Below, piece after piece: positions 44,341-53,028 of a stretch of 64,000 nt of DNA (position 1 is the stretch's first letter; each line of letters begins with the position of its first letter). Under the pieces are notes generated by a model. That model was not told the DNA's origin. It made no database searches and saw only the letters and a program-made list of their open reading frames with translations. A program made the translations under genes and the position numbers. This DNA comes from an uncultured Flavobacteriales bacterium (GTDB lineage: Bacteria > Bacteroidota > Bacteroidia > Flavobacteriales_D > Sanyastnellaceae), in contig CALKGQ010000004.1 in the NCBI GenBank assembly GCA_938085425.1, positions 62,001 through 126,000 on the forward strand, in the 5' to 3' direction.

Positions 44341-44793
44341 ATGATGGCTTGGAGCACACTTTGGCTTTGGGGTCCGTGGTGCTGGGCATGTTGTTCCGGT
44401 GCGCCTGAATGGCCTGACCGAGGAGAAGCCAATGCCCAGTGGGTGCGTCAGGCGATCGAATGGCGCATGAAGGTGGGCTTGGACGATTGCCAAGAGGTGG
44501 TGCCGGCCTTGGATGCATGGACCTTGGAATGGCTCAGCGAGTCGGACCGGATCCACGTTTCCATTCAATCCAGCGATTGGCCTTTTCTCGCGTACGCGCC
44601 AGAGTTGCAATCGGTGTTGGTGCAGCGTTTGGCCTTGGACGTCTTGAGCTTCCAAACCTCCACGCAGGTGCAAATCGTGGCCGATGTGCGGCGGGTGGCG
44701 CGCCGTTCCGGGGACATGTGGGACGATGCCCTTGGGCGTGCCTTTGACAATGCCGAGGGGTTGGCCAAAAGCAGGGACCGACGGGCGCCATGA
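44341..44793 (+). CDS. Predicted small exported protein (lipoprotein-like), unknown
   Basis: 150 residues. A short, tryptophan-rich signal (STLWLWGPWCWACCSGAPEW) contains possible lipobox cysteines. The mature part has a WRMKVGLDDCQEVVPALD block and ends in a helix (VRRVARRSGDMWDDALGRAF). No family recognised. It follows saccharopine dehydrogenase after one base, so it is co-transcribed with it. Confidence 0.65.
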   Translation: MMAWSTLWLWGPWCWACCSGAPEWPDRGEANAQWVRQAIEWRMKVGLDDCQEVVPALDAWTLEWLSESDRIHVSIQSSDWPFLAYAPELQSVLVQRLALDVLSFQTSTQVQIVADVRRVARRSGDMWDDALGRAFDNAEGLAKSRDRRAP

Positions 44794-44802
44794 GCAGGGC
44801 AC

Positions 44803-44828
44803 AAAAAAAGGAGGCCGAAGCCTCCTTT
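44803..44828 (-). terminator. Strong intrinsic terminator, oriented minus
   Basis: On the minus strand: AAAGGAGGC, TTCG tetraloop, GCCTCCTTT, with seven T in all after the GCCTCC. On the plus strand only three T follow the stem, so termination of the plus gene ending at 44793 would be weak. There is no annotated minus-strand gene upstream of it; see findings. Confidence 0.7.
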
Positions 44829-44839
44829 GGGAACCCCAG

Positions 44840-44858
44840 CATTGGACGAGGTCCAATG
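44840..44858. repeat. Perfect 8-bp hairpin (CATTGGAC / GTCCAATG)
   Basis: A 3-base loop separates the two arms. It lies 11 bases from the terminator stem, forming a two-hairpin element in the gap before ispH. Confidence 0.7.
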
Positions 44859-44948
44859 TTTCCATCCGGGCGCAATGCGTTGTTCTTTCTCGTGCAGAAC
44901 TTCCGGAGTGAACGAAGGTCGTTTGTGAAAGGTTGCGGCTGAGAGCGG

Positions 44949-44956
44949 TATTTTTG
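44949..44956 (+). promoter_or_regulatory. -7 element (TATTTTTG) 4 bases before ispH ATG
   Basis: Exact TAnnTTTG match, then ACCC, then ATG at 44961. Predicts a leaderless ispH mRNA. Confidence 0.7.
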
Positions 44957-44960
44957 ACCC

Positions 44961-46193
44961 ATGCGCAGCTTCGACATCCCAGATTTTTACCGCAGTCCCA
45001 TCATTTCCCGGGTGAAGGCAAGGCGCAAAGCGCTGGACCCAAGGAAACAGGACTTTGCGCCTACGGTGTTGGACTTTGGCACCGTCCGGATCCAGCTGGC
45101 GCGCCACTTTGGCTTCTGCTTTGGGGTGGAAAACGCCATTGAAATCAGCTACAAAGCCATTGCCGAAAATGAAGGCAAGCGGATTTTTCTGTTGAGCCAA
45201 ATGATCCACAACCCCGAGGTCAATGCCGACTTGCAAAGCCGCGGAGTCAGGTTCTTGCAAGACACCATGGGCAAGCCTCTTGTGCCCCTTGAAGACCTCC
45301 AGCCCGAGGATGTGGTGATTGTGCCAGCTTTTGGGGCCACGGTAGAGTTGGAACAAACCCTGGTGGCGAAGGGCATCGACGTGCAGAAGTACAACACCAC
45401 ATGCCCGTTCGTGGAGAAGGTCTGGAAGCGTTCCGCACAATTGGGGGGCAAGGAATACACCGTGGTCATCCATGGCAAGCCCACCCATGAGGAAACCCGT
45501 GCCACGTTCTCCCATGCGGCAGAAACGGGCCACGCCTTGGTCGTCAAAAATGCTGAAGAAGCCGAGTTTTTGGCGTCTTGGATGGAAGGCGACCGCGAAG
45601 ACGTGGAGGGCTTCTGGAAGCGGTTTGAGGGCCGCGCGACCCCAGGGCTGGATCCACAGAAACACCTGCACAGGGTGGGGGTTGTGAACCAAACGACCAT
45701 GCTCGCTTCCGACACCCAGGCCATTGCCGACCGGGTGAAGCAGGCCGTGGATGCGGATGCCCAGGGGGAATTCGCCAACACAAGAGACACCTTGTGTTAT
45801 GCCACCAACGACAACCAAAGTGCGACCCAAGGGGCCTTGAATGCCGGTGGTGCCGATGTGGCCTTGGTGGTGGGCGGGTACAACAGTTCCAACACCACGC
45901 ACCTGGTCGAGTTGTGCGAAACGTCTCTGCCCACCTTTTTTGTCCGAAATGAGTTGGAATGGAAGGAGGATGGTGTGCACCACTTTGACATCCACTCCAA
46001 AGAAATCCGTGTGACGGCCCAGCCCTTGCCTTCCCAAGTTTCGGTCCCGGGAGAGCCGCCGACTGTTTTGGTGACTTCTGGGGCATCCTGTCCAGACGCC
46101 AGCGTGGAACGTGTGGTTCGCTTGGTGCTCGACCACTATGGTGGACGCGATGTGGATTCTGTGTTGACGGAATTTGAGCAATCCCACACCTGA
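44961..46193 (+). CDS. ispH: 4-hydroxy-3-methylbut-2-enyl diphosphate reductase
   Basis: 410 residues, the long form (E. coli IspH is 316). It makes IPP and DMAPP in the last step of the MEP pathway using a 4Fe-4S cluster. Cluster cysteines lie in FGFCFGVENA, NTTCPFVEKVW and RDTLCYATNDNQ. Additional sequence lies at the N-terminus (about 40 residues) and around residues 210-240. It feeds the carotenoid operon in this window. Confidence 0.95.
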   Translation: MRSFDIPDFYRSPIISRVKARRKALDPRKQDFAPTVLDFGTVRIQLARHFGFCFGVENAIEISYKAIAENEGKRIFLLSQMIHNPEVNADLQSRGVRFLQDTMGKPLVPLEDLQPEDVVIVPAFGATVELEQTLVAKGIDVQKYNTTCPFVEKVWKRSAQLGGKEYTVVIHGKPTHEETRATFSHAAETGHALVVKNAEEAEFLASWMEGDREDVEGFWKRFEGRATPGLDPQKHLHRVGVVNQTTMLASDTQAIADRVKQAVDADAQGEFANTRDTLCYATNDNQSATQGALNAGGADVALVVGGYNSSNTTHLVELCETSLPTFFVRNELEWKEDGVHHFDIHSKEIRVTAQPLPSQVSVPGEPPTVLVTSGASCPDASVERVVRLVLDHYGGRDVDSVLTEFEQSHT

Positions 46194-46200
46194 CCCTCCG

Positions 46201-46208
46201 TACCTTCG
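46201..46208 (+). promoter_or_regulatory. -7-like element (TACCTTCG) 5 bases before the mutL-operon ATG
   Basis: One mismatch to TAnnTTTG, followed by GGTGG and the ATG at 46214. It lies in the 20-base gap after ispH. Confidence 0.45.
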
Positions 46209-46213
46209 GGTGG

Positions 46214-46573
46214 ATGAAAGCGCCCAAGCTTCGCGGCCCTTTTCGGAACGTTCGCACCGCCCCGCGTTCGTTCTCTTTCAAGTCCCGCCACTTGTCCGGT
46301 GTCCGCCCTGAATGGGAGGAGCGCAAACGACGGGTGGAAGAGGAGGTCCTCGGTGCGTCTGACCGGCCGAGAACCATCAAGTTTCGCCAGGGAGCAAGAG
46401 ACAGTGAGGGGCGCGCAGCCCGCCGGGCTGCTTCCGTTCGTGCGGGGCGCATGGCGGCGGTGCGTGCGACTTTGGTCGCCCTCGTGCTGGTGTATTTGAC
46501 TTACCGGGCGGTGCTCTGGGTGGATGCCCAGAACTACGCGAACTTTCTTCAATTCATGCAATCGAACGGATGA
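46214..46573 (+). CDS. Small basic membrane protein upstream of mutL
   Basis: 119 residues. The N-terminal 75 residues are highly basic and Arg-rich (RPEWEERKRRVEEEVLG), followed by one membrane helix (AVRATLVALVLVYLTYRAVLWV) and a short tail. Small proteins with this layout are common directly upstream of mutL in Bacteroidota and lack a known function. It overlaps mutL by 4 bases. Confidence 0.8.
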   Translation: MKAPKLRGPFRNVRTAPRSFSFKSRHLSGVRPEWEERKRRVEEEVLGASDRPRTIKFRQGARDSEGRAARRAASVRAGRMAAVRATLVALVLVYLTYRAVLWVDAQNYANFLQFMQSNG

Positions 46574-48408
46574 CCCAGACCATTCACGTACTGCCCGATC
46601 ATGTGGCCAACCAAATTGCCGCCGGCGAGGTGATCCAGCGGCCCGCTTCTGTGGTCAAAGAGCTGATGGAAAACGCAGTCGATGCAGGGGCCTCCCAAGT
46701 GGAGGTGCACGTATTGGATGCAGGAAGAACGTCCATCCAGGTCATGGACAACGGAGCAGGCATGTCCGCCGAGGATGCCAGGGTGTGCTTCACCCGGCAC
46801 GCCACCTCCAAATTGTCCACGGCAGAAGATTTGTTCGCGCTGGCCACCAAGGGTTTTCGCGGAGAGGCCTTGGCCTCCATTGCGGCGATTGCCCAAGTGG
46901 AAGTGAACTCTTGTCAAGCGGAGGCCGAGGTTGGGATTGCCATCCGGTGCCATGGCTCCGAGTTGATGTCAGAAGAGCCCAAAGCCCGCGCTGTAGGCTC
47001 CACCTTCCACGTGAAGAACCTTTTTTACAACGTGCCTGCACGTCGAAATTTCCTCAAATCAGATGCTGTGGAATTGCGGCATGTGGTGGATGAATTCCAA
47101 CGGGTTGCGTTTGCCCATCCCGACGTGGCCTTCGTGTTAACGCACCAAGGCAACAACCTATTTCAACTCAAGCCTGGCACAACGAGGCAGCGCATTGTGG
47201 GCATTTTGGGCCCCAAGCACGACGAGCGGCTCGTCCCTGTGCAAGAGGAGACGGATGTGGTGACGGTGGAGGGGTTCGTGGGCAAGCCCGATTCTGCAAG
47301 GCGGTCCCGAGGAGAGCAGTTCTTGTTTGTCAATGGCCGCTTTGTCAAGCATGGTCTCTTGCATCGGGCCATTCTCCGCGCCTATGAAGGACTCATTGCC
47401 GAGGGGCAGCATCCGCTCTACGCTCTGTATTTGACGGTGGAGCCCACGCGTGTCGATGTCAACATCCACCCCACCAAGATCGAGGTCAAATTTGAAGAAG
47501 AGCAGCCGCTCCTGGCCATTGTCAAGTCGGCTGTCAAGAGAGGCTTGGGCGCCCACAATGTCGCTCCCTCCATCGACTTCGATGCCGATGCCGGGTTGCA
47601 AATCCCGGATTTGAAGCCAGGCGCCATGGTGCCTGAACCAGAAATTCGGGTCAACCCTCACTTCAACCCGTTTGAATCTCCTGGCCGTGCCTCGTCGCCC
47701 AGTTTCGGGGAGGCCCACGGAGGCTGGAGCCGTCCTTCGAGCGAGGGATGGAAAGAGTTGTACCAAGTCATGGAATCCCCCGGCGAGGATTCCCCTGAGC
47801 AGGAATCCCCTCAGCCCGCAGTGGATGTGGGCCCCGAAGCCAACGGCCTCGACGTGCTTCAATGGAAGGGGAAGTACTTGATTGTCCCCACCGATGGAGG
47901 GCTCACCATGGTCCACATGCGCCGTGCACACATGCGGATTTTGTTTGAGCAATTCCTCGTCCAAACAGAAGCTTCCGGACAAAAGGTCGCTTCTCAAGCG
48001 CTGTTGTTGCCGGAACAAATCACCCTGACAAAGGCGGAGGTGATGGCGCTTGTGGAAACCAAGACGGTTTTGGCTTCGATGGGGATGGACTTGGCCCAAG
48101 TGGACGAAACGACGGTGGAGTTGAAAGCGGTGCCTGCGGACCTCAAAACCCAGGTACGTGAGGCATTGGACGCTGTCCTCGCCACGTACCACGATGGGCT
48201 CTGGGAAAGCACGGAGAATAGAGGTGTTCTTTGGGCCAAAGCATGGGCACAACAAGCGGCCATGTCCAGCACGGAAAGGCTCCAACCCGAAGCCCGCCGC
48301 CAATTGATACAGTCGCTTTGGGCCTGCGAGCAGCCTCATGTGGACCCTATGGGTCGGTCCACCATGGTGACGTTGACCGACACAGACCTCGAAACCCCTT
48401 TTCTCTGA
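46570..48408 (+). CDS. mutL: DNA mismatch repair protein MutL
   Basis: 612 residues. The GHKL ATPase motifs are intact: ELMENAVDAGASQVEV, MDNGAGM, FTRHATSKL, GFRGEALASIA. The C-terminal dimerisation domain is present, but where most non-enterobacterial MutL carry the endonuclease motif DQHAx2Ex4E this protein reads VHMRRAHMRILFE, lacking the metal-binding Asp, His and first Glu. The linker (about 340-425) is Pro/Glu/Ser-rich. The rhomboid gene starts within the stop codon (TGATG). Confidence 0.94.
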   Translation: MTQTIHVLPDHVANQIAAGEVIQRPASVVKELMENAVDAGASQVEVHVLDAGRTSIQVMDNGAGMSAEDARVCFTRHATSKLSTAEDLFALATKGFRGEALASIAAIAQVEVNSCQAEAEVGIAIRCHGSELMSEEPKARAVGSTFHVKNLFYNVPARRNFLKSDAVELRHVVDEFQRVAFAHPDVAFVLTHQGNNLFQLKPGTTRQRIVGILGPKHDERLVPVQEETDVVTVEGFVGKPDSARRSRGEQFLFVNGRFVKHGLLHRAILRAYEGLIAEGQHPLYALYLTVEPTRVDVNIHPTKIEVKFEEEQPLLAIVKSAVKRGLGAHNVAPSIDFDADAGLQIPDLKPGAMVPEPEIRVNPHFNPFESPGRASSPSFGEAHGGWSRPSSEGWKELYQVMESPGEDSPEQESPQPAVDVGPEANGLDVLQWKGKYLIVPTDGGLTMVHMRRAHMRILFEQFLVQTEASGQKVASQALLLPEQITLTKAEVMALVETKTVLASMGMDLAQVDETTVELKAVPADLKTQVREALDAVLATYHDGLWESTENRGVLWAKAWAQQAAMSSTERLQPEARRQLIQSLWACEQPHVDPMGRSTMVTLTDTDLETPFL

Positions 48409-49094
48409 TGCTGCAACAAGTACCACAAGTCGTCAAGAACCTGATCATCTTGAATGTCCTCATGTATGTGGCGGCAGGTTTGATTGGGGATGCGGCCATC
48501 CCACTTTTGGCGGGCACCTACCCGGGGTCGCCCTTTTTCCAACCTTGGCAGGTGGTGACCCACATGTTCATGCATGGCGATCTGGGCCACATTTTCTTCA
48601 ACATGTTCGCCCTTTACATGTTTGGGTCACAACTTGAACGTGTGTGGGGTCCACAGCGGTTTCTGACGTACTACGTGGCATGCGGTTTGGGCGCTTTTTT
48701 GCTTCACGAATTGGTCTTGGGACTTCAGTTTTATGCCGAGTTCGGGACCTTCTTTCCTGCGGCGGAGCAATTTGTCTCCTCGTCGGCAAGTCCCATGATG
48801 CGAGCGCGGGTTCTCGAAGCCGTGTTTGGCCGTGTGGTCGGTGCGAGTGGGGCTGTTTTTGGATTGTTGCTCGGGTTTGGGATGTTGTTTCCCAACACGC
48901 GTTTGATGCTTCTTTTTCCGCCCATCCCCATCCGCGCCAAGTACTTCGTGATGGGGTACGGGGCGATTGAACTTTTGCTCGCGTTGCAAAACAGTCCCGG
49001 GGACAATGTGGCGCATTTTGCCCACCTCGGAGGGATGGTGTTTGGTTATTTCCTGCTGAAGAGATGGCAACAGGATCGCGGACATTTTTATTGA
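48408..49094 (+). CDS. Rhomboid family intramembrane serine protease 1
   Basis: 228 residues, six membrane helices. The catalytic serine is in VVGASGAVFGLLLGF and the histidine in AHFAHLGGMVFGY; the oxyanion-region HMFMHGDLGHIFFNMFALYMFG is also present. The substrate is unknown. It overlaps mutL by one base and is followed after 3 bases by a second rhomboid. This mutL-rhomboid-rhomboid-endonuclease order is a known Bacteroidota arrangement. Confidence 0.93.
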   Translation: MLQQVPQVVKNLIILNVLMYVAAGLIGDAAIPLLAGTYPGSPFFQPWQVVTHMFMHGDLGHIFFNMFALYMFGSQLERVWGPQRFLTYYVACGLGAFLLHELVLGLQFYAEFGTFFPAAEQFVSSSASPMMRARVLEAVFGRVVGASGAVFGLLLGFGMLFPNTRLMLLFPPIPIRAKYFVMGYGAIELLLALQNSPGDNVAHFAHLGGMVFGYFLLKRWQQDRGHFY

Positions 49095-49097
49095 ATC

Positions 49098-50030
49098 ATG
49101 TTGGAGAAGGTGAAGATGATTTGGGCCCAAGGAGGCATGCTGACCCGTTTGGTGTGGTTGAACGTGGTGGTGTTTTTGGTGCTGATGACCTTGACGCTGG
49201 GCGACCGCTTGATGGGGGGGGCGTTGTCCTCCGTGGTGCCTTCTGAGGGGGCATGGACCTTGGCCACCTCGTGGCGGTTGGAGACGCTCGCGTCGAGGCC
49301 ATGGAGCGTTTTGACCCACATGTTCGCACACCAAGGGCTGTGGCACTTGGCCATGAACATGCTGTTGCTTTTCTGGATGGGCAGGTTGTACCATGCCGAG
49401 GTGGGCTCAAGAAGGCTGCTGAGCACCTATTTGGCCGGCGGCTTGGCCGGGTGGTTGGCCTATTTTCTGCTGAGCAATGGCTTCAAGCCCATGCAAGAGG
49501 GAAGCGTGTTTGCTTTGGGGGCTTCCGCCTCGGTGATGGCCATTTTTGGTGCCACAGCGACGTTGCGTCCGGATGCACGTTTCAACCTCATCTTGTTTGG
49601 GCAGGTGGCATTGAAGCATTTGTTCTGGGGATACGTGGTGCTCGATTATTTTGGATTGAGCCAAGGGACCAATCCAGGAGGCAATGTGGCCCACTTGGGA
49701 GGGGCGTTGTTTGGGGTTCTTCTGGTGCAACAAGAGCGCAAGGGCCGTCAGTTGTTGGGATGGTTGGAGTGGGTGCTTGATGCTTTGGCGTCTCGTTCGA
49801 TCCGCATCCCCAAGCGCAAGCGAAGCCGGTTTGAAGCTTCCACGGGCAACCGCTGGCGCGCCAAAGAACGAGAAGCGTCAAGGGCCCCGATGTCAGACGA
49901 TGAATACAACGCAGACCGCAAGGACCGCGAGGCGCGTTTGGACGCCATTTTGGACAAAATTTCCAAGCATGGGTACGACCATCTTTCGCCCGAGGACAAG
50001 CGTTTTTTGTTTGACCAAAGCCAACGTTGA
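49098..50030 (+). CDS. Rhomboid family intramembrane serine protease 2 with cytosolic tail
   Basis: 310 residues. Catalytic serine in ALGASASVMAIFGA and histidine in NVAHLGGALFGVLL; HMFAHQGLWHLAMNMLLLFWMG supplies the oxyanion region. Unlike rhomboid 1 it has a charged C-terminal tail of about 90 residues, ending DAILDKISKHGYDHLSPEDKRFLFDQSQ, a motif often seen in Bacteroidota rhomboids. It overlaps the next gene by 4 bases (TTGA). Confidence 0.93.
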   Translation: MLEKVKMIWAQGGMLTRLVWLNVVVFLVLMTLTLGDRLMGGALSSVVPSEGAWTLATSWRLETLASRPWSVLTHMFAHQGLWHLAMNMLLLFWMGRLYHAEVGSRRLLSTYLAGGLAGWLAYFLLSNGFKPMQEGSVFALGASASVMAIFGATATLRPDARFNLILFGQVALKHLFWGYVVLDYFGLSQGTNPGGNVAHLGGALFGVLLVQQERKGRQLLGWLEWVLDALASRSIRIPKRKRSRFEASTGNRWRAKEREASRAPMSDDEYNADRKDREARLDAILDKISKHGYDHLSPEDKRFLFDQSQR

Positions 50031-51112
50031 CCGTGGGCAAAAAGGATGCGAACCGATCCCGAAGGCTGGATTCAGCCTCGCCATTGATTTGGGCGGGTAT
50101 GGCGTTGCTGGTTCTCGGGGAGTTGGCCGTTCGGGTTTCTCCTGAATGGTGGCCTTGGTTGTCTCCCTTCGGGTTGACCTATGGATGGGGTTGGTGGCTG
50201 CTTTTGGCTGGAACCATCGCCCGGGCAGTGACTTTCAAGTGGTGGCGCGCTGTGGGGCCTGCGCTTGTCTTGTGCCTGACATGGCCTTCCTTTTCATTGG
50301 TGTTCTCCCTTGGCTCGGGCACGACCCCAGTGGAAGATGCCAGCAAGGGTTTGGGGGTGCTGTCCTTCAATGTGCGGAGACTGGATGAATACGGGTGGTT
50401 GAAGGGGGAGGATACCCGCCGGGAATTGTCCCGGTGGTTGATGGACCGGGAGGAGCACATTTGGTGCCTCCAGGAATTCCCTTTGAACGGAAAGGCCATG
50501 TTGCAAAAGGCTGGATTTTCATGGGCCATGCCGTCCAGAAAGTTGCTCGCTTGGCCGTCGGGGGCTGGACCCGCGGTGGTGACGGACTTGCCAGTGAAAG
50601 ACTGGTCCACGTGGATGTTTCCTCAAGGAGCAGGTCGAGGTCGCGTGGTGCAAGTGGATGTCGAGACTCCAGGAGGCGTGGTCCGGATTTTCAATGTGCA
50701 CCTTCAGAGTCTCTACTTCAGCGAGGCCGACTACGAGGCCGTGGAGGAGGGGCCTTCGAGGGAGGAAGGTCTGCGTCTTTTGGGCCTGTTGACCCAGGCC
50801 TATGAAGCACGGGCTGCACAAGTGCAAGAGCTCAAGCGAAGAATGGAAGAGAGCCCGTACCCTGTTTTGGTGGCAGGCGATTTCAACGACAGCCCCATGT
50901 CCTATGCAATGCGGAGCTTGCGGAAGAGCCGCGTGTCAGACACCTTTTCGGCCGGGGAATTCGGATGGCAAGGAACCCACATTGGGACCCTGCCAGGGCT
51001 GCGCATTGATGGGGTGCTGGCGGACACGGTTTGGCAATCAAGAAGCCATCAAACACACGAAGTCGAGTTGAGCGATCACCGTCCAGTCACGGTGTTGCTC
51101 GAGCGCAAATGA
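50027..51112 (+). CDS. Membrane-anchored endonuclease/exonuclease/phosphatase family protein
   Basis: 361 residues. Three N-terminal membrane segments (about 20-37, 50-65 and 70-95) precede the EEP catalytic domain: SFNVRRLDEYGW, CLQEFPL (metal Glu), FNVHLQS, AGDFNDSPMSYAMR and LSDHRPVTV (catalytic His). The family includes DNases and phospholipid phosphodiesterases; with membrane anchors a lipid or surface substrate is possible. The start appears to be TTG at 50027 overlapping the rhomboid stop; a GTG at 50033 is an alternative. Confidence 0.88.
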   Translation: MTVGKKDANRSRRLDSASPLIWAGMALLVLGELAVRVSPEWWPWLSPFGLTYGWGWWLLLAGTIARAVTFKWWRAVGPALVLCLTWPSFSLVFSLGSGTTPVEDASKGLGVLSFNVRRLDEYGWLKGEDTRRELSRWLMDREEHIWCLQEFPLNGKAMLQKAGFSWAMPSRKLLAWPSGAGPAVVTDLPVKDWSTWMFPQGAGRGRVVQVDVETPGGVVRIFNVHLQSLYFSEADYEAVEEGPSREEGLRLLGLLTQAYEARAAQVQELKRRMEESPYPVLVAGDFNDSPMSYAMRSLRKSRVSDTFSAGEFGWQGTHIGTLPGLRIDGVLADTVWQSRSHQTHEVELSDHRPVTVLLERK

Positions 51113-51125
51113 CCCTGAATGGGGC

Positions 51126-51872
51126 TTATGTTTGGGAAGGAACAGCCCTGTTGCCTCGGGCAGAAAAGGCCTCGAACAAGCTCACGTTGACCCCGATCAG
51201 CAGCAGGCCATAGAGCAAATCATCCGCGGGCATCGAGAACACGCGCCATCCTGAGTTGTGGTCGTTGTTGTACCACACAATGTGGTCGACGATGATGGAC
51301 GGGTCGTTGTGAAGCAATGGGTAAGACCAAAAATCCAACCCCGTCAGCACCCCATTGCTGATGACAAAAGGCACGAGCAAGACCGCATAGGAAAACCAAA
51401 AATGGCCCATCCACGGCCTCCAGCGGACCAGGGTGCCCACCAACCAAATGGCACAAAGCCCGCTGGTCAGCCCGAGGTAAGCCCGGTCTGAAAACCCCAA
51501 TGCCAAGGCCATGCACAATCCGGCCATGGCTGTGGTCAAGCTCCGATGGCCAAGGCCCAGTGGAGAAATGGGAAGGTACTTTTTGAAGCAGGTGTACGTG
51601 AAGACACAAGCGTAGGGGACAGTGATGAAAAAGAGCCACTCCTCAAGGGGGAGACCCAACAAACGCCACCCCATCAAATGGGCCTCATTGAAGCCCCAAA
51701 TGCCTTGCGAAGTGAACCAGACGTCCCAAGCGATGAACCCTGCCATGGTCAAGAGACAGGCGGGCCAAAAAGCCTTCCAATCCTTCACAAACGCCACACG
51801 GCGGTCGAAGCTGGCCACAAAAGGCACAGAAAGGACGAGAAGATTGACCCACAAATACGTCCAGTCGCTCAT
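51126..51872 (-). CDS. Lycopene cyclase domain protein (CrtYc-CrtYd fusion)
   Basis: 248 residues, about six to seven membrane helices. It belongs to the heterodimeric-type (CrtYcd) lycopene beta-cyclases, here with both halves fused. The catalytic PLEEWLFF motif is in the first half and the corresponding PADDLLYG in the second. It forms beta-ionone rings on lycopene ends. Last gene of the carotenoid operon, overlapping crtZ by 4 bases. Whether it cyclises one or both ends cannot be read from sequence. Confidence 0.9.
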   Translation of the reverse strand: MSDWTYLWVNLLVLSVPFVASFDRRVAFVKDWKAFWPACLLTMAGFIAWDVWFTSQGIWGFNEAHLMGWRLLGLPLEEWLFFITVPYACVFTYTCFKKYLPISPLGLGHRSLTTAMAGLCMALALGFSDRAYLGLTSGLCAIWLVGTLVRWRPWMGHFWFSYAVLLVPFVISNGVLTGLDFWSYPLLHNDPSIIVDHIVWYNNDHNSGWRVFSMPADDLLYGLLLIGVNVSLFEAFSARGNRAVPSQT

Positions 51873-52348
51873 GTGCGTTGCTGTTGGCTGCGCAGTGCTT
51901 TCCGCGCTTCACGAAGGTAACGCGGCGGGACAAACAGCATCCCAAAGCATTCGCCGTCCTCTTTGGTGAGGTGTTTGTGGTGGACTTTGTGCGCCTTTCG
52001 GATGGCCATCAGGTACGCATTTTGGGTGCGCTTGAACCACGGGAAGCGGCGATGGATGAAGACATCGTGGACCAAAAAGTAGGCCACGCCGTAAAGGGCG
52101 ATTCCCGTGCCAATCCAAAACCTGAAATCGGCGTACAAACTGCCAGTGACAAAGCAATACGCACTGGGGATTGCGAAAATCAAAAAGAAGGCATCGTTCT
52201 TCTCGAAGAATCCAGGGCCATTGCTGTGGTGGTCTTCGTGGAAGAACCACATGGAGCCGTGCATCAAGTATTTGTGGGCCAACCAAGCCACGCCTTCCAT
52301 GGCGAAGAAGGTGACCAATGCAATCGAGGCGGGAAGGAGAAAGCTCAT
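51869..52348 (-). CDS. crtZ: Beta-carotene hydroxylase (fatty acid hydroxylase superfamily)
   Basis: 159 residues, membrane di-iron enzyme. The histidine clusters are visible: HKYLMHG, HEDHH, HDVFIHRR and HKVHHKH. It hydroxylates the C3 position of beta rings. The ATG at 52348 matches the family N-terminus (LPASIALVTFFAMEGVAWLAHKYLMHG); longer readings cover cruF. It shares 4-base overlaps with cruF and the cyclase gene. Confidence 0.95.
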   Translation of the reverse strand: MSFLLPASIALVTFFAMEGVAWLAHKYLMHGSMWFFHEDHHSNGPGFFEKNDAFFLIFAIPSAYCFVTGSLYADFRFWIGTGIALYGVAYFLVHDVFIHRRFPWFKRTQNAYLMAIRKAHKVHHKHLTKEDGECFGMLFVPPRYLREARKALRSQQQRT

Positions 52349-53028
52349 GACAGGGTCCAAGGAAGAAGATTGAGGGTGGCAAAAAAGCCAGCAAACACCA
52401 ACAACAACAAACCTGAGAGTCGGTTTGTTTTCAAATCGTCCACGTCGCGCCACAGCATGCCCAGCCCAAAGGCGGCGACCCACCAAGTGAGGTAGTTGGT
52501 CCAAGGGATGAATCCGGCATCCCAGGTCCACCATCCTGCGCGGATGGCCACCGGTTCAATCATGCCGTCCAGGGCAGTCATCAAAGTGGCCGCAGCGGCA
52601 GCGCGCAACCAGGGAGACACCGTTTTCCCGCCCCTGGATAGGACGCGTTCGGACAGGTGATGGCTGCCCAAGAGCAAGAGCCACCACAGCACCCCCATCA
52701 GCAAGGGAACATCCAACACCAGTGGACCGAGGCCCCTCCCATAGCTGTAGTCGCCAAAGAGGAGTCCGGTGGCGACCCCGAGAACTTCCACACCAAAGCC
52801 CAGAAACATGGTCAAGGACCATCGCCAAGGACTTTCATCGCCGGTGAACGACATCACAATTGCAGCGCAAATCAACAAGTTCAGTGGAGTGAAGGGCAAG
52901 AGCAAGTCCGCGTGGCCCATGGCCACACCTACGGCGCCGACCGCATGCAACACCACCAGGACGATTCCCCAAGTCAGTGGGGCACGGTACCAAGGTGGCG
53001 CGGGGGGATGGTTGGAAGAAGGGTTCAT
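52345..53028 (-). CDS. cruF: CruF-like carotenoid 1',2'-hydratase
   Basis: 227 residues, about seven membrane helices. It belongs to the Caroten_synth (DUF422) family, recognisable by GFGVEVLGVATGLLFGDYSYG and VLDVPLLMGVLWWLLL, and a GMIEPVAIRAGWWTWD block. CruF adds water to the psi end of lycopene-type carotenoids, giving a 1'-hydroxy end group. It shares 4-base overlaps with crtD and crtZ. Confidence 0.9.
   Translation of the reverse strand: MNPSSNHPPAPPWYRAPLTWGIVLVVLHAVGAVGVAMGHADLLLPFTPLNLLICAAIVMSFTGDESPWRWSLTMFLGFGVEVLGVATGLLFGDYSYGRGLGPLVLDVPLLMGVLWWLLLLGSHHLSERVLSRGGKTVSPWLRAAAAATLMTALDGMIEPVAIRAGWWTWDAGFIPWTNYLTWWVAAFGLGMLWRDVDDLKTNRLSGLLLLVFAGFFATLNLLPWTLS

Noticed and set aside
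44870-44930. Possible signal recognition particle RNA on the minus strand
   Set aside because: A TCCGGAAG string was suggestive, but the conserved GGAAGGAAGCAG loop and the flanking helix are absent.
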